From Oxobacter pfennigii (GTDB lineage Bacteria > Bacillota > Clostridia > Clostridiales > Oxobacteraceae): DNA of 64,000 nt. The notes under the pieces were generated by a model. It did not search any database. It was not told the DNA's origin and saw only the letters and a list, made by a program, of their open reading frames with translations. The position numbers and the translations under genes were made by a program. Shown one piece after another: positions 51,065-59,298 of this stretch. Position 1 is the stretch's first letter. Each line of letters begins with the position of its first letter. The stretch spans positions 202,057-266,056 of the forward strand of contig NZ_LKET01000028.1 of the NCBI RefSeq assembly GCF_001317355.1, read 5' to 3'.

Positions 51065-51841
51065 TCAGGCATTTGCGGCATCATCGTCCTCCATCAGAGA
51101 AATAACACCGTTTTCTTTCAGCATTTTGTAGAGGAACAGGCGGCCCGCCTGTGTCCAGTAGGTGTGCATGACGCTCCGCTCCTCATTGACCTGATAGGTT
51201 CTGGAGCAGGTATAGCCCTTCCCGGCATAAGGCTGATACAAAAGCCAGGTGCTGCCCAGCTTGTATTGAATGCCCAGCTCATGCAAAAGCCGGTTAAAGG
51301 ATACCGCCGTCATGCCGTAATCCTTGGCAATGACGCTGACCTGCACGGCGTTCCTGCTTTGCAGGATGCGGTCATAATACCGCGCCTTGGGCGTCAGAAC
51401 CTCAATGCGTTCCCGAAGAACCGTATTTTCCTCCCGCTGCATGAGCAGGCTGTTTAAAAGCTCTGCGGTAAAGGAGGAACTGCGGAGCGCCTTTTCCAGC
51501 GTATCCTCCGTAAGGTATGCGCCGTGCCTGCGGATGGAGGGAAGCACCTCCGTGGTGATCCAGCGGCGAAAGGCTTTGGCCTTTGGTTTGTCTGAACGGA
51601 GAATGACGGCGTAAAGGCCGCTTTCATTGATCATAGTGGTGAGCTGATTTCTGCCGATGCCGTCGATGACCGGAATTTGATTCCGCTCATCCTCATCCAG
51701 CCGCTCGGCGACCTTGTGAGGGCTGTTCAGACCCAATGCGGCGCATACATCTTTCAGTACCCACCACGGCAGACTATTAATCTCCATCACCCGCACCCTG
51801 CCGAAGGCTTCATTTTCAAAAATCTGAATGGGATGTTCCAT
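51065..51841 (-). CDS. Phage-type antirepressor (Bro-N + KilAC)
   Basis: The 258-residue protein has an N-terminal Bro-N domain (IQIFENEAFGRVRVMEINSL, WWVLKDVCAALGLNSPHKVA, MINESGLYAVILRSDKPKAK) and a C-terminal KilAC-type domain (QVSVIAKDYGMTAVSFNRLL, then HELGIQYKLGSTWLLYQPYA). Such antirepressors switch phage lysogeny, and here one has been recruited into the element between the TOPRIM gene and pcfB. It may derepress the element or interfere with resident phage repressors (inference). Confidence 0.87.
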   Translation of the reverse strand: MEHPIQIFENEAFGRVRVMEINSLPWWVLKDVCAALGLNSPHKVAERLDEDERNQIPVIDGIGRNQLTTMINESGLYAVILRSDKPKAKAFRRWITTEVLPSIRRHGAYLTEDTLEKALRSSSFTAELLNSLLMQREENTVLRERIEVLTPKARYYDRILQSRNAVQVSVIAKDYGMTAVSFNRLLHELGIQYKLGSTWLLYQPYAGKGYTCSRTYQVNEERSVMHTYWTQAGRLFLYKMLKENGVISLMEDDDAANA

Positions 51842-51857
51842 CTGATTTACTCCTTCC

Positions 51858-52829
51858 TTATATAATGGAAACCGCCGCCCGGTCGGGGCGGCTTCTCTGC
51901 TCCCTCAGCGCCCGGATTTCAGCCAGCAGCGCCTCGTTATAGTCCTTGCCTATATGCGGAGGGGAAACAGTGATGCAAAGCGTCCGGTCGCGGAGACCTT
52001 CATCCTCATAGACCGCCGCCCGGATTTTCTCCACGGCTTCCAGACCGGTTTTATCCTGATCCAGCCCCAGCACAATATGGCTGACCTTGGAATGCTCTTG
52101 TAGAAAGTGCAGCAGTGCCAGGGGGGATACGCCGCTCAAAGAGAGATAATGCAGGCTGTTCCATCCGGCGCTCCGGTACTTTTGCATTGTTGCCATGGAG
52201 AGGGCGTCAATGGGAGCCTCGGCTACCATCACGACCTCGCCGGGAGGGGCGGCTGCCGGGAGCAAAAATCCATACCGCTTGTCGCTGCCCTCAATATCCT
52301 GCCGGAAGCCGCCCGTGATGGCGCGGACGCAGGCAAAGCGTACCCTTCCTTTTTCATTCCGCTGACCGACAAAGACACAGTTATGGTATTTGCGCCCTTC
52401 ATAGAGAATTTTGGTCTCCATACATTTCCGGAGGATATCCTGATCAATACCCCGGCTCCGCAGATAGGCAAAAGCGCGGTCGTTGTTGCGGTTTCTGGCT
52501 GGCAAGGCAAAGGCTTTCGGCTTTTTGGGCGGCGGAGGCTTGCCGGGGACAGCGGGAAAAGGCCCGGCGCGGGCTTCATAGACAAGCGCCTGAACCGCCT
52601 CCGTAAACTCCATACCCCGTACCCGGATCAGGTAATTCAACGCTGTTGTGCCGCCGAAGCCCCGGCTGTGCCAGTGCCATTTCCCATTGGAAACGGTCAG
52701 GCTGTCATGATCGCGCAAACGGTATTCATGGCCGGTCTTTTTCAGGTTGTTCGGTTCATGTTCAAGCAGATAGGCAAGAATATCCACCTGCTTGGCTTTT
52801 GCAATTTGTTCCTCCGTCACCCATGGCAT
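51858..52829 (-). CDS. DUF3991/TOPRIM-domain protein (primase-like)
   Basis: The ATG at 52827-52829 preceded by AAAGGAGCGG is preferred to 52871 (323 residues, MPWVTEEQIAKAKQ). The N-terminal DUF3991-like part (LAYLLEHEPNNLKKTGHEYR, WHWHSRGFGGTTALNYLIRV) lacks an obvious CHC2 zinc finger. The TOPRIM core is seen at VVMVAEAPIDALSMATMQKY (Glu) and LGLDQDKTGLEAVEKI (D-x-D). Such proteins are thought to prime complementary-strand synthesis during conjugation or establishment. Located just downstream of parB, after a terminator. Confidence 0.85.
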   Translation of the reverse strand: MPWVTEEQIAKAKQVDILAYLLEHEPNNLKKTGHEYRLRDHDSLTVSNGKWHWHSRGFGGTTALNYLIRVRGMEFTEAVQALVYEARAGPFPAVPGKPPPPKKPKAFALPARNRNNDRAFAYLRSRGIDQDILRKCMETKILYEGRKYHNCVFVGQRNEKGRVRFACVRAITGGFRQDIEGSDKRYGFLLPAAAPPGEVVMVAEAPIDALSMATMQKYRSAGWNSLHYLSLSGVSPLALLHFLQEHSKVSHIVLGLDQDKTGLEAVEKIRAAVYEDEGLRDRTLCITVSPPHIGKDYNEALLAEIRALREQRSRPDRAAVSII

Positions 52830-52869
52830 GGCGGCACCGCTCCTTTCTTTGGAAATTTGGGGGCAAAGC

Positions 52870-52913
52870 AAAAAACAGGGCGCTCGCCATCATCAGCGAA
52901 CGCCCTGTTTTTT
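52870..52913 (-). terminator. Bidirectional terminator after parB
   Basis: The perfect arms ACAGGGCG (52875-52882) and CGCCCTGT (52901-52908), extended by A/T tracts on both sides, surround a smaller CGC/GCG pair. It ends the parA-parB unit on the minus strand. Confidence 0.88.
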
Positions 52914-52932
52914 ACTTTGTCCGGTATTCAGT

Positions 52933-53838
52933 TTAACTGACCGCCTGCTTTCTATGCCAGCTTTCCAAAAGCCCCAAAATGACCTTTTCCATCTGCTTCG
53001 GCGTGTAATCTTTGGGGAAATACTGTTTCAAGCGGCTTCCGGTCAGCGTCACTTTGACCGGCTCCTTTTTTTCCTCCGCCAGAATGGAGTCCATGACCGG
53101 GAGTGTCAATTCCCCGGACTGGCTGAGCTTTTTCAGCCGCTGCGCCTGGGATGCGGAAGGGGTTGCTTCATATTTTTCCATACATTCCAACAGCCATGAC
53201 TGTTCCTTTCGGCTCAGCTTATACAGATGGTCTGCCGCAATGGAAAATCCGATTTTATCCGCGTCAACCATATCAAGCAGGACAGGAACCAATTCAGTCA
53301 GGTGTACATACCGGTATATTTGGTTCTTGCTCTTGCCGGTCTGTGCCTCTAAGACTTCTACGGACAATGTTCCGGGGTCAATTCCGTCCACCTTGCGTCC
53401 GCGGTGGCATAATGCCTCCATCTTCATGCGGAGCGCCCAGGCCAATTCGCTCGGCAGTACCTTCTCCTGCGGCAGATTGGCATTGACCATCAGGATCGTG
53501 GCAGTATCATCGTCCATTTCCCGAATGATGGCTGGAATATGTTCCAGTCCGGCCAGTTCACAGGCCCGCACAATCCGCTGACCTGCGACAATTTCATACC
53601 CTTCCGCAGCAAGAGGACGGATAAGGCAAGGGAGAACCGGGCCTCCTTCCTTGATGCTTTCTACATTTTCCAGCATGGCTGCATCTTCGCATACCCGGAA
53701 AGGGTAGTTTTCAAAGGGATACAATTCGCATAAGGGGATTTCGACAATCTGCTCCCGCTCCGCGTTTATGGAGATCGTGTTGGACTGAAAGATTTCATCA
53801 TAGCTGACAAGAGCCAGCGCACCGTTGGTTTTAGGCAC
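52933..53838 (-). CDS. parB: ParB-family partition protein
   Basis: The 301-residue protein begins at GTG 53836-53838 (GAGGTG upstream). It has the ParB N-terminal nuclease-like box (IVEIPLCELYPFENYPFRVC, GPVLPCLIRPLAAEGYEIVA, GQRIVRACELAGLEHIPAII) and a central HTH (LSVEVLEAQTGKSKNQIYRY). With ParA it ensures stable inheritance of the excised element. Overlap with the parA stop by eight bases. No clear parS-type centromere was found by eye nearby. Confidence 0.9.
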   Translation of the reverse strand: MPKTNGALALVSYDEIFQSNTISINAEREQIVEIPLCELYPFENYPFRVCEDAAMLENVESIKEGGPVLPCLIRPLAAEGYEIVAGQRIVRACELAGLEHIPAIIREMDDDTATILMVNANLPQEKVLPSELAWALRMKMEALCHRGRKVDGIDPGTLSVEVLEAQTGKSKNQIYRYVHLTELVPVLLDMVDADKIGFSIAADHLYKLSRKEQSWLLECMEKYEATPSASQAQRLKKLSQSGELTLPVMDSILAEEKKEPVKVTLTGSRLKQYFPKDYTPKQMEKVILGLLESWHRKQAVS

Positions 53839-54646
53839 TTACACGCACCTCCCTAATACGGGGGCCATACGCGGCCAGGAGCTTTTCCGTCAGGTTTTCA
53901 TAGGCGGCGGCGACCTTGCCGCACGGGTCATGGGCATAGATGCTTTTTCCCAGCTTGGTGATCTCAGAAGCTCGTACCGAACGCGGAATTCTCCCGAATA
54001 TCGTGAGCTTATCGCCATACGCCGCCGTCAGCGTTTCGATGATTTCCCGTGCGTCGTTCGTGCGCTCATCTACCATTGTCATAAGGATGCCGGTAATGGA
54101 AAGGCCCGGATTGATCTGACGGCGCACACGAGCGATGGTTTTGAGAAGCAGTTCCAGTCCCTTTGCGGACAGATATTCCGCCTGAACGGGTATGAGAACG
54201 GAATCAGCCGCCGCAAGCGCGTTGATGGCGAGCATCCCCAGCGAGGGCGAGGTATCCACAAGGATAAAGTCATACATCGGCTTTACAACTTCGATGTATT
54301 GGCGTAAAATGGTTTCACGGCTCATGGCATTGACAAGCGAGATTTCCACGCCGGAAAGCTCGATGCTGGCAGGCATAAGGTCAACGCCTTCCCCGTGATG
54401 GATAATCCCCTCCGATACCGGCAGGGGATTATCCTGTAGTATCCCGCTCATCACATGCGCGAGGGTGACGGGCAGTTCGTCCGGCTTTGGGAAGCCCAGG
54501 CTGATTGTGAGCGACGCCTGTGGGTCGTTGTCGATCAGCAGGACTTTTTTGCCCTGCCGGGCAAGGCCAATTCCGAGATTGGCTGCTGTGACCGATTTTC
54601 CTACGCCGCCTTTTTGGTTTGACAGCGCGATAATGGTTGCAAACAT
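53831..54646 (-). CDS. parA: ParA-family ATPase
   Basis: The 271-residue protein has the deviant Walker A KGGVGKS at residues 12-18, FILVDTSPSLGMLAINALAA (Walker B/switch) and VNAMSRETILRQYIEVVKPM. The family is Soj/ParA of conjugative elements. AAAGGAG precedes the ATG at 54646. It is the first gene at the right end of the element; a long hairpin with a T-tract (54675-54736) lies in its leader, so expression may be attenuated. Confidence 0.93.
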   Translation of the reverse strand: MFATIIALSNQKGGVGKSVTAANLGIGLARQGKKVLLIDNDPQASLTISLGFPKPDELPVTLAHVMSGILQDNPLPVSEGIIHHGEGVDLMPASIELSGVEISLVNAMSRETILRQYIEVVKPMYDFILVDTSPSLGMLAINALAAADSVLIPVQAEYLSAKGLELLLKTIARVRRQINPGLSITGILMTMVDERTNDAREIIETLTAAYGDKLTIFGRIPRSVRASEITKLGKSIYAHDPCGKVAAAYENLTEKLLAAYGPRIREVRVSA

Positions 54647-54674
54647 GGGAATGTGATCTCCTTTCTACGATAAA

Positions 54675-54736
54675 AATAATAGGGGCAACGCTTAAATCCG
54701 CTCATTTGCGGGGATTTATTGGTTGCTCCTATTATT
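54675..54736 (-). promoter_or_regulatory. Long hairpin in the parA leader / element end
   Basis: Fifteen-base arms 54675-54689 and 54722-54736 (one wobble) enclose a second inner stem. On the minus strand the structure is followed by ATTATTTTTATC, then the parA ribosome site. It could be an attenuator or an insulating terminator that blocks read-through from the disrupted chromosomal gene into the element. Confidence 0.65.
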
Positions 54737-54744
54737 ACACATTC

Positions 54745-55371
54745 CCAATGAATGGAAAGAATAAGGAAAGATAAATACTTAATCACATGGTCATGCCGCC
54801 TTATGTGGGTTTTTTCATGCAATATTATATAGCTTTTTTCATTCTCATTAAGTCCTGACGGGATATATATTTTGGGTTTAAATAATCCCAATACAAAAGG
54901 AGTTTTTAAATTTTCTGATTGGTAAATATTTTCATTAATAGCTCTGGAACCTTCAAGGAATTTTTTGAGACGTATCATCGACATAATGCTGTAAATAATC
55001 ATAACGGTCATGCCAATAATCTAGATATAGCCGGCAATTAAAAATAGAATTTGCAGAGGATTTGCGTTCATTATAGGAGCAGTATTCGGAATGAGATTTA
55101 CGGCGCTTTCTGATATATCTATGCCACCTTCAAATTGCGTCAAAGACTGCATTCCAATATCGACCGGAATAGGCCGCGATTTAAAAGGGATAAGGCTTAA
55201 ATCACTTTCAAATGAAAATGGGATTATAAGCCTGAAGCCTGCAACTGTCCATAGTGCATATGATATAGCCTTTGGTGCTTTTTTTATCAATAGCCGTACC
55301 AGTACAATGGCAGCAATAACATAACTTGCTGTAATATTCATATTAAAGATAGTAATAAATAAATTCAACAT
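54745..55371 (-). pseudogene. BlaR1-like M56 peptidase gene, truncated by the element and with a nonsense codon
   Basis: The frame begins at 55371 with TM helices (NITASYVIAAIVLVRLLIKK, ISYALWTVAGFRLIIPFSF). It reaches an in-frame TAG at 55021-55023, in a position where the family has Trp (AGYI-stop-IIGMTVMIIYS), and continues in the same frame with LKTPFVLGLFKPKIYIPSGL and the HEKTH metallopeptidase motif. Homology ends at LILSIHW (codon 54745-54747), beyond which the sequence becomes the right end of the element. The gene is therefore interrupted both by a nonsense mutation and by the insertion. The missing C-terminus should lie at the left end of the element. Confidence 0.9.
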
Positions 55372-55373
55372 GT

Positions 55374-55736
55374 CTAATCCTCCTTGTGCCGGTCAATGAG
55401 TTTTTTAAGCTCTTCTGCCTGCCTGTCGCTTAATTTGCCGCCTCCTATAAATGCTGTCAGGAATTTTGGCAAAGACCCTCCGAAGGTATCCTCAACAAAT
55501 CTTCTGCTTTGCCCTGCGTAAAATTCATCCTTTTTTATAAGAGATGATACAACTGCATTTTTATTTGTAAAAATCCCTTTATCACAAAGCTTTTTTAATA
55601 CTGTATATGTGGTGGATTTTTTCCACCCCAGTTCTTTTTCGCATAGCCTCACCAATTCACCTGAGTTTATCGGTTCATGCTGCCATATAAGCTCGGCAAA
55701 TTTGGTTTCACTCTGGGCAAGTTTATAATCAATCAT
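55374..55736 (-). CDS. BlaI/MecI-family repressor
   Basis: The 120-residue winged-helix protein matches the BlaI/MecI/CopY family: SETKFAELIWQHEPINSGEL, then LCEKELGWKKSTTYTVLKKL, DKGIFTNKNAVVSSLIKKDE, and the C-terminal dimerisation helices. It is encoded three bases upstream of the M56 gene, the normal sensor-repressor arrangement (BlaR1 cleaves BlaI). AGGAGG precedes the ATG. Two dyads immediately upstream (55750-55794) are probable operators. With its sensor broken the repressor may be constitutively active. Confidence 0.92.
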   Translation of the reverse strand: MIDYKLAQSETKFAELIWQHEPINSGELVRLCEKELGWKKSTTYTVLKKLCDKGIFTNKNAVVSSLIKKDEFYAGQSRRFVEDTFGGSLPKFLTAFIGGGKLSDRQAEELKKLIDRHKED

Positions 55737-55749
55737 ATATTTTCCTCCT

Positions 55750-55794
55750 GGTCTATATAATATCGACCTCCATTTAAGTCTACTTCATATAGAC
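55750..55794. promoter_or_regulatory. Two BlaI-type operator dyads
   Basis: GGTCTATAT-A-ATATCGACC (55750-55768, arms differ at one position) overlaps the ribosome-site region. GTCTA-N7-TAGAC (55778-55794) lies 9 bases further upstream. Both share the GTCTA half-site, so the same repressor should bind both, most likely the adjacent BlaI homologue (autoregulation). Confidence 0.72.
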
Positions 55795-56067
55795 CAACAT
55801 GTCAATAAAATAAATACTGCAATTCCTTTTACATACCTTTAAAAATAAAAGAACCCTCCAAGCCTGAAGAGTTTTTTTATGAGCTATATATAACCATTTG
55901 TTTAACTAAAGAGTTACTTTAATGTGGGGATATATTAATCTCCGATAAACATTCTTTGATTAGTAACTTAATAGTCTGTATGCAGCCCAGGTGGTTTGCG
56001 ACGGTGGAAGAAGGCTAAAGGCAAGCCCCTGCCATCTGCTATCGCTAATTACGTTTCCTTTTTGCTA
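55795..56067. other. Intergenic region with a terminator for the methyltransferase gene
   Basis: On the minus strand AACTCTTC (55873-55866), loop AGGCTT, GGAGGGTT (55859-55852), then CTTTTATTTTT form a good terminator downstream of the gene ending at 56068. The rest (55880-56067) shows no open frame or RNA motif I can support. The stretch 55990-56030 has some G/C-rich pairing but no recognised riboswitch core. Confidence 0.65.
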
Positions 56068-57105
56068 TCAAGCATGATAAACTCCTCCGGAAACCGCACC
56101 CGTTAAGGCTCTAATGTTTTTAAGAGACGTGGAAGTTGAAAGCCCGCAGGCCGGTGCTATTATATCAATGCCTTTTTCAACCAGCCTGGATGTATTTTGA
56201 CGCACTGACTCTTCATTGCCGAATTCAAGCAAATAAGTGCTGATATTGCCCATAACAGTTGTATCTTTAAGCTCTTCCTTCAAGGAGTGCAGGTTAACCA
56301 TGGCATCAGTGCTGATGGCATCACACCTTAAGTCTTTTAAATTTCCCGTTACGCTACCTACCTTTCCGCAAATGTGGATAATGACGGGAACACCTAACTT
56401 GTGAATAGAGTCTGCTAACTTATTTAAATAAGTAACGGCATATTCCGCAAATATTCTGGGCCCCAGGATCTCTCCCGTTGCAGTAGGGTCAGCTATGGAT
56501 ATGACGGCTGCGCCGTTATCTACAAGAAGACGGGCATATTCAATTAAAGCATCGGTCACATAATCTAAAACCTTGTGGGTCATATCCTTATTTTTATATA
56601 ATTCCTTCAAAAAAGTCATGGGATCAGTTATGGAGGCTGCCGTACTGACCGGACCTGTTACGCTGCCGATTACGGGGACATCAGGCTGCTTTTTTGATAA
56701 TGATGCTATAGATTGAATGACGATCTCTGTCCGAGGGCTTTTAGCAACTGCAGAAACAGGCAAAAAATCTACATTGTCAACTGACGCATAGGGTTCGCGA
56801 GCAATTTTAGGTTCGCATTTTAGAGAGCCTAAATCCACCTCGCTGCCTAAGGCTTCAGCTTCCACTGTCATACAAAAGGGTATGCCTATATTTTCAAAGC
56901 CTGTCAGGTTAAATACATCGTCGGCAAGCTGGCTCATAAGCCTCCAGTCTCTGTGCGCATCAGGCAGGGTATGTCCTGTAGTTTCCATGATTTCTACGAT
57001 GGCAGAATTCATCATGCCGCCGGGACAAATAACCGGAGGACGCTCCACACCCTTTTTGTTTAGGGTCCGGAGCAATCTTTCCTTTGGTGTAAAAAAATCT
57101 CCCAT
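56068..57105 (-). CDS. Uroporphyrinogen decarboxylase-like corrinoid methyltransferase (MtaA/CmuA type)
   Basis: The 345-residue protein has the TIM-barrel UroD fold of MtaA/MtbA/CmuA methyltransferases (ERLLRTLNKKGVERPPVICP, GSVTGPVSTAASITDPMTFL). The zinc-binding residues are visible: His and Cys in IIHICGKVG (about residues 241 and 243) and a Cys in IIAPACGLS (about residue 317), the H-x-C...C spacing of MtaA. It should transfer a methyl group between a corrinoid protein and a thiol. It is intact, but the nitrogenase-like and ABC transporter genes next to it are decaying, so it may no longer have partners. The genes lie on the same strand and were probably an operon. Confidence 0.87.
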   Translation of the reverse strand: MGDFFTPKERLLRTLNKKGVERPPVICPGGMMNSAIVEIMETTGHTLPDAHRDWRLMSQLADDVFNLTGFENIGIPFCMTVEAEALGSEVDLGSLKCEPKIAREPYASVDNVDFLPVSAVAKSPRTEIVIQSIASLSKKQPDVPVIGSVTGPVSTAASITDPMTFLKELYKNKDMTHKVLDYVTDALIEYARLLVDNGAAVISIADPTATGEILGPRIFAEYAVTYLNKLADSIHKLGVPVIIHICGKVGSVTGNLKDLRCDAISTDAMVNLHSLKEELKDTTVMGNISTYLLEFGNEESVRQNTSRLVEKGIDIIAPACGLSTSTSLKNIRALTGAVSGGVYHA

Positions 57106-57138
57106 AAACCAATCAATTCCTTTCCGGATTATAATTTA

Positions 57139-58473
57139 TTATCTTGCGGCAACAGCTGCACTAAGCAAATCCTCAATTAAGGTCAAACCTCCGGCAAAGC
57201 CTGTATACCCGCGGCTTAGCACAGTACGATTGGATACCGGAAAGCTTATGCTAAGATGAGGAGCATTGATTTTCAAGGCCAGAGCTCGTTACAAGGCTCT
57301 TCCTATTACAAAGGCAGGTGAAAGTGTTTCGGAATATATATCCGATTCTTTTTTGGGTAAAGCTCATTTATATAGCGGATTGCCTCGCTGGCATTGGTGT
57401 CAAATACCACTTTGAGTCCGGTCGGAGATGCAAAAGCGTAAGTTTTTTTCTGATTTTGTCCTGCTGATCCTCGTTTAAAACATCGGTGAGCTTGGTGAAC
57501 ACAGGGATCCATCCCAAATCATCCGATAAAAAACGTGTAACTGCTACCGCATAATTCACATCTCCTACCACAACAGCATACTTTTGCAAATCACTGTCGT
57601 TATACACATCCATTAGAGGCTCTATATATTTATAATATTTTCTGTTTTCTTCAGTTACTATTGAATCCACGTTTACATTTAGGTTTATTTCCTTCGCTAC
57701 CTTTCTAAGAAGAGCTTCGCTAGTAGTAGGACCTATGGGAAGAGTTGCTGTGATATAGGGGATGCCATGGATGTCTTTGTATACCTTTGCAGTTTCAATG
57801 CCGTATACATCCGATAAAACGATATTCAGCTCAGCACTTGAAGAGCTTTTAAGGACATCCAGGGAATCTTCAATTGTAAAAAAGGTATTTACCCTTAATC
57901 CTATATTTTCTAAGAGATGCCTGATACCGATAAGATTGCCCCGCCAGAAGCTGTCCATATAGGGTACGATACCTAAAATATTAACTGTACCTTTTTCTTT
58001 TTGCAATCCTTTTTTCACATACTGTTTCACAATTTCTGAAAGCACGATATCATAGCCAAGATAGGAATTTCCTTTAAATCCACCTGTGTTAGCTGAAACA
58101 ATATCTATACCATTTTCTTTATATTCGGCAGTAACTGCCCGGATGTCATCGCCGATAATTTCCGTGACACAGCCTGTAATAACAACGAACAGTTTACCTT
58201 CCATAATTTCAAGAGTCGTTCTGATTTCCTCATTCAAACGGTCAGTTCCCCCGAAAACAATATCGTTCTCGCCCACATTGGAGCTGGGTACATTCAAACC
58301 ACCGCAATAGCCGCCTACCTGAAGGCCGGAGCCGCCGTTTTGAGACCATGCAATATTGCCCGCGCAGCCGCTTGCACAATGCAGAATGGGATTATATCCG
58401 GCAGGGCTTCCAATGTGGAAAGTGCGCCGCCTAAAGAACATAGGTATCTCGGTCTTTCAATAAAGCTGCTCAT
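57139..58473 (-). pseudogene. Nitrogenase-like component 1 subunit, multiply frameshifted
   Basis: Starting at the ATG 58471-58473 (GAGGGAGGAAAAGGC upstream) the sequence reads MSSFIERPRYLCSLGGALST. It continues in another frame from about 58405 (GYNPILHCASGCAGNIAWSQ) down to NEDQQDKIRKKLT. It shifts again near the seven-T run at about 57441 into TGLKVVFDTNASEAIRYINE and KNRIYIPKHF, and once more near 57300 into LKINAPHLSISFPVSNRTVL and YTGFAGGLTLIEDLLSA, ending at TAA 57139-57141. All parts together give a near full-length NifD/NifK/NflD-type subunit with the typical Cys residues. At least three frameshifts make it a pseudogene. Earlier fragments at 57306-57512 and 57368-58441 are pieces of it. 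Confidence 0.88.
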
Positions 58474-58499
58474 GCCTTTTCCTCCCTCTTAACAAAATC

Positions 58500-58717
58500 C
58501 TCCGGTAGCCTTCCTCTTCAAAAAAACCTTTCTTTTCAGCAACGACGAAAGGAGCATCAGTACAATCGGATCTGGACCATGTTTTGATTTCATAAACCTC
58601 TTTTCCGCTTTCGTCAACTGTGGGTTTTATGGCAGTGCGCTCTTTTTTGCACGCAGCCAGCACTCCGGTTAAAAGAGCCAAAACAATAGTCAGAGCTAAT
58701 AAACTTCGTACTTTCAT
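58500..58717 (-). pseudogene. Truncated ABC transporter substrate-binding lipoprotein
   Basis: The N-terminal 70 or so residues of a lipoprotein are intact (MKVRSLLALTIVLALLTGVL, lipobox LAAC, then YEIKTWSRSDCTDAPFVVAE). This resembles SsuA/TauA/NMT1-type periplasmic binding proteins. After KKGFFEEEGYR the frame runs into the ribosome site of the nitrogenase-like gene and stops, so about three quarters of the gene have been deleted. Its presence next to a permease remnant suggests a former uptake system for a small organic substrate. Confidence 0.82.
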
Positions 58718-58778
58718 TTTATTTTACACTTCCTCTTTATAAAATTTTATTTTGAAAATCCCTGTGAAGTCTTGAAAC

Positions 58779-58967
58779 CTAGTGCACAACATTTTCTTCC
58801 CTCCAGGTAATCACACGCGATTCAATCCATGAAATCAAATGCTTTATCAAAAGACCCAGTAATGCGATGATTACCACAGCCACAAACAATTCTTTGATTT
58901 TAAAACCGGCAGATACAACTGTAGAATCTAAATGCAACGTATTTAAAAATGGTTCTAGTTGCAGGTT
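58779..58967 (-). pseudogene. C-terminal remnant of an ABC transporter permease (SsuC/TauC type)
   Basis: Open on the minus strand from about 58967 to TAG 58779-58781 without a start. The text TVVSAGFKIKELFVAVVIIA, then LLGLLIKHLISWIESRVITW and REENVVH looks like the last TM helix and tail of a BPD-type permease of the SsuC/TauC/NrtB family. It lies upstream of the binding-protein remnant. The remaining 5' part of the gene is missing. Confidence 0.75.
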
Positions 58968-59298
58968 TTAAAATAGTAAAGATATTGATACGTGACAATA
59001 CACACAAAAGAAGCCCATCACATTTCTGCAATCGGCTTCTTTCCATAAAAATCGATTTTACTATTGACGGCTTATGTCGTATTTTCTATCCTGCTTTCCT
59101 TATCCCATTTAATCCGGTATAATAACCGCTTTGCGGTTACCATATCATAAAATAAAAATCGCTCCTTTGGAATGATTGCTCGATTCTCATAGAAACGATT
59201 TTGTGTCATTAGTACAAAATAGATGTACTAACAACTTGTCTGAATTTTCATTAACAAGTCATGTTTCATAAACTTCACCTTATGCTCATAATAAATAC
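58968..59298. other. AT-rich intergenic region with hairpins
   Basis: Nothing coding is visible. A stem pairs 59007-59015 with 59034-59042 (AAAGAAGCC / GGCTTCTTT) and could terminate transcription in either direction. A second small hairpin (AACCGC-TTT-GCGGTT) lies near 59124-59140. The region may be a scar of the ABC-gene decay. Confidence 0.6.

Larger units (their letters stand above)
1..54744. mobile_element. Tn1549/CTn2-type integrative conjugative element (left end outside window)
   Basis: The stretch contains a nearly complete conjugation gene set on the minus strand: ParA/ParB, VirD4, PcfB, VirB4, PrgI, VirB6-like, Maff2, M23 hydrolase, DUF4315, DUF4366, TopB, TTRAP, a giant methylase-helicase, MobC and relaxase. 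This is the family signature of Tn1549-like elements. The right boundary is placed where homology to an M56/BlaR1 gene stops abruptly (54744/54745). Base composition drops from GC-rich to AT-rich at the same place. No integrase is present in the window, so the left end and the int/xis genes are inferred to lie left of base 1. The 1-8500 block is included as cargo by inference only. Confidence 0.8.

Noticed and set aside
55980..56060. Possible cobalamin riboswitch near the corrinoid methyltransferase
   Set aside because: Some G/C-rich pairing is present, but the conserved B12-box and core elements are not, and it lies downstream, not upstream, of the gene.
57306..57512. Separate small gene downstream of the nitrogenase-like frame
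   Set aside because: Its second half continues the nitrogenase-like protein in another frame; its first half is shadow. It is part of the same pseudogene.
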